Below the pieces are notes generated by a model that saw only the letters and a program-made list of their open reading frames with translations, did not search any database and had not been told where the DNA came from. A stretch of 64,000 nucleotides of DNA from Anaerolineales bacterium (GTDB taxonomy: Bacteria > Chloroflexota > Anaerolineae > 4572-78 > J111), in NCBI GenBank assembly GCA_020634855.1, contig JACKAU010000013.1, positions 124,001 through 188,000 on the forward strand, written 5' to 3'. This document shows positions 63,181-64,000 of the stretch, one piece after another. Within the stretch, counting starts at the first letter, position 1; each line of letters begins with the position of its first letter. A program made the translations under genes and the position numbers.

Positions 63181-64000
63181 ATGTCAGTTGGAGAGACGGC
63201 AGTTTCCGGCCCGGACGAGAAGCAAGGGTTCACACAGAAGCTGCTCGACGGTATCGAGAAAATAGGCAACAAAGTACCCCATCCGGTGCTCATGTTTCTA
63301 TACCTGATCATCATCGTGATGGTGCTATCTCACATCCTTTATCTCATGGGGGTCAGCGTCACGGAAGAAATCGCTGTCCCGGTCGTCACCGAGACCGAAG
63401 GAACCTACTACGTCGACTCGAGCGAGCCGGGGATGGTTTTTCCGGCGGAGCCGTACGATACCAAATTCGAGATTGAGCAGCAGACTATTGCTATCCGGAG
63501 TCTCTTATCGGTTGAGGGCCTGCGCTTTGTCTTTACCTCGTTCGTCGCCAACTTTGCCGGCTTCAGCGTTGTGGCCGTCATTCTGGTGGCGATGGTTGGC
63601 GTCGGCGTGGCGGAAGAAGCCGGGCTGATGGGCGCGTTGATCCGCAAAACGGTCAAGGTCACGCCGCGTCAGTTGATTACCTTCATCCTCGTCCTGGTCG
63701 GCGTGCTGTCGAGCGTGGCGACCGACGCCGGCTATCTGATTCTGATTCCGTTGGGGGCTGTCGCTTTTGCCAGCTTGGGTCGCCATCCTCTGGCCGGGGT
63801 GGCCGCCGCGTTCGGCGGGGTCAGCGCCGTCTTTGCCGTTAACATTCTCATCGCTCCGCTGGACGGGATGTTAACGGAGATCACCAACGAAGCGATCCTC
63901 CTGGCCGGCGGTGAACCGATTACGATTGTGGCCAACTTTTACTTCGCGGCTGCCTCGACGATAGTTCTCAGTATCGTTGCGGCCGTGGTCACCGACCGGA
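63181..64000 (+). CDS. abgT: AbgT-family transporter (3' partial)
   Basis: ATG 63181 with AGGAGGAGG just upstream opens a frame that continues past the window. The first ~273 residues show several membrane helices (PVLMFLYLIIIVMVLSHILY, FAGFSVVAVILVAMVGVGVA) and the AbgT hallmarks GVAEEAGLMGALIRK and ATDAGYLILIPL. AbgT proteins import p-aminobenzoyl-glutamate or export antifolate drugs. Beside two M20 peptidases an uptake role for aminoacyl compounds is plausible. Confidence 0.92.
   Translation, partial: MSVGETAVSGPDEKQGFTQKLLDGIEKIGNKVPHPVLMFLYLIIIVMVLSHILYLMGVSVTEEIAVPVVTETEGTYYVDSSEPGMVFPAEPYDTKFEIEQQTIAIRSLLSVEGLRFVFTSFVANFAGFSVVAVILVAMVGVGVAEEAGLMGALIRKTVKVTPRQLITFILVLVGVLSSVATDAGYLILIPLGAVAFASLGRHPLAGVAAAFGGVSAVFAVNILIAPLDGMLTEITNEAILLAGGEPITIVANFYFAAASTIVLSIVAAVVTDR

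Overview
The window looks like a chromosomal stretch of a Chloroflexota bacterium (Anaerolineae/Caldilineae-like). This is an inference from moderately high GC, a lone T-box-controlled thrS without a TGS domain, PKD/PA14 surface proteins behind Thr/Pro linkers, a glycosyltransferase-rich exopolysaccharide locus, and many chemoreceptor, M20 peptidase and insertion-sequence genes. No rRNA or tRNA gene was seen.

Layout. 1-4912 (+) carries the end of an MprF-like lysyl-phosphatidylglycerol synthase, a DUF2254 membrane protein and zwf. A non-coding 0.8 kb gap follows with a 42-bp minisatellite. 5722-14534 (+) is an envelope polysaccharide locus: a two-domain GT2, a second GT2, a polysaccharide deacetylase, a GH16 glucanase, a Wzx-type flippase, a large Wzy-like membrane protein, two small membrane proteins and tatA. 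Genes in it overlap by ATGA junctions. 33172-14776 (-) is one compact run of 16 genes for a contractile injection apparatus: sheath, tube, hub, VgrG-like spike, PAAR tip, gp25, baseplate J and a tail-I/LamG fibre protein. It ends in two unknown beta-rich proteins and two ~900-residue effector-like proteins. There is no capsid, terminase or lysis gene, so this is an extracellular contractile injection system (eCIS)-like particle rather than a prophage. No AAA+ ATPase or full tape measure is present. The most notable signal is that both effectors begin with a short module that also forms the C-terminus of a 104-residue protein encoded next to the tube gene. This is a candidate cargo-loading tag and dock.

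33434-37155 is a pile-up of insertion sequences (IS3, IS5 and IS4 types, mostly broken) that truncated an MFS transporter gene at the edge of the injection locus. 37402-44815 (+) is a five-gene cassette: GT4 glycosyltransferase, GH13-like enzyme, N-formylglutamate amidohydrolase family, DUF1704/QEGLA metallopeptidase-like protein, and glutathione-synthetase-like ATP-grasp ligase. Tandem repeats or G-runs sit in its intergenic gaps. Next come a methylglyoxal-synthase homologue that has lost its catalytic residues and two large membrane-anchored surface proteins.

The rest holds thrS (-) with a T-box leader, two chemoreceptors (-) sharing a promoter-region motif, and a solitary CRISPR-repeat-like sequence. 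It ends with an M20 dipeptidase, pepT and the start of an AbgT-family transporter (+), probably for peptide and aminoacyl-compound use. All names rest on reading the translated sequence by eye; no database search was run.
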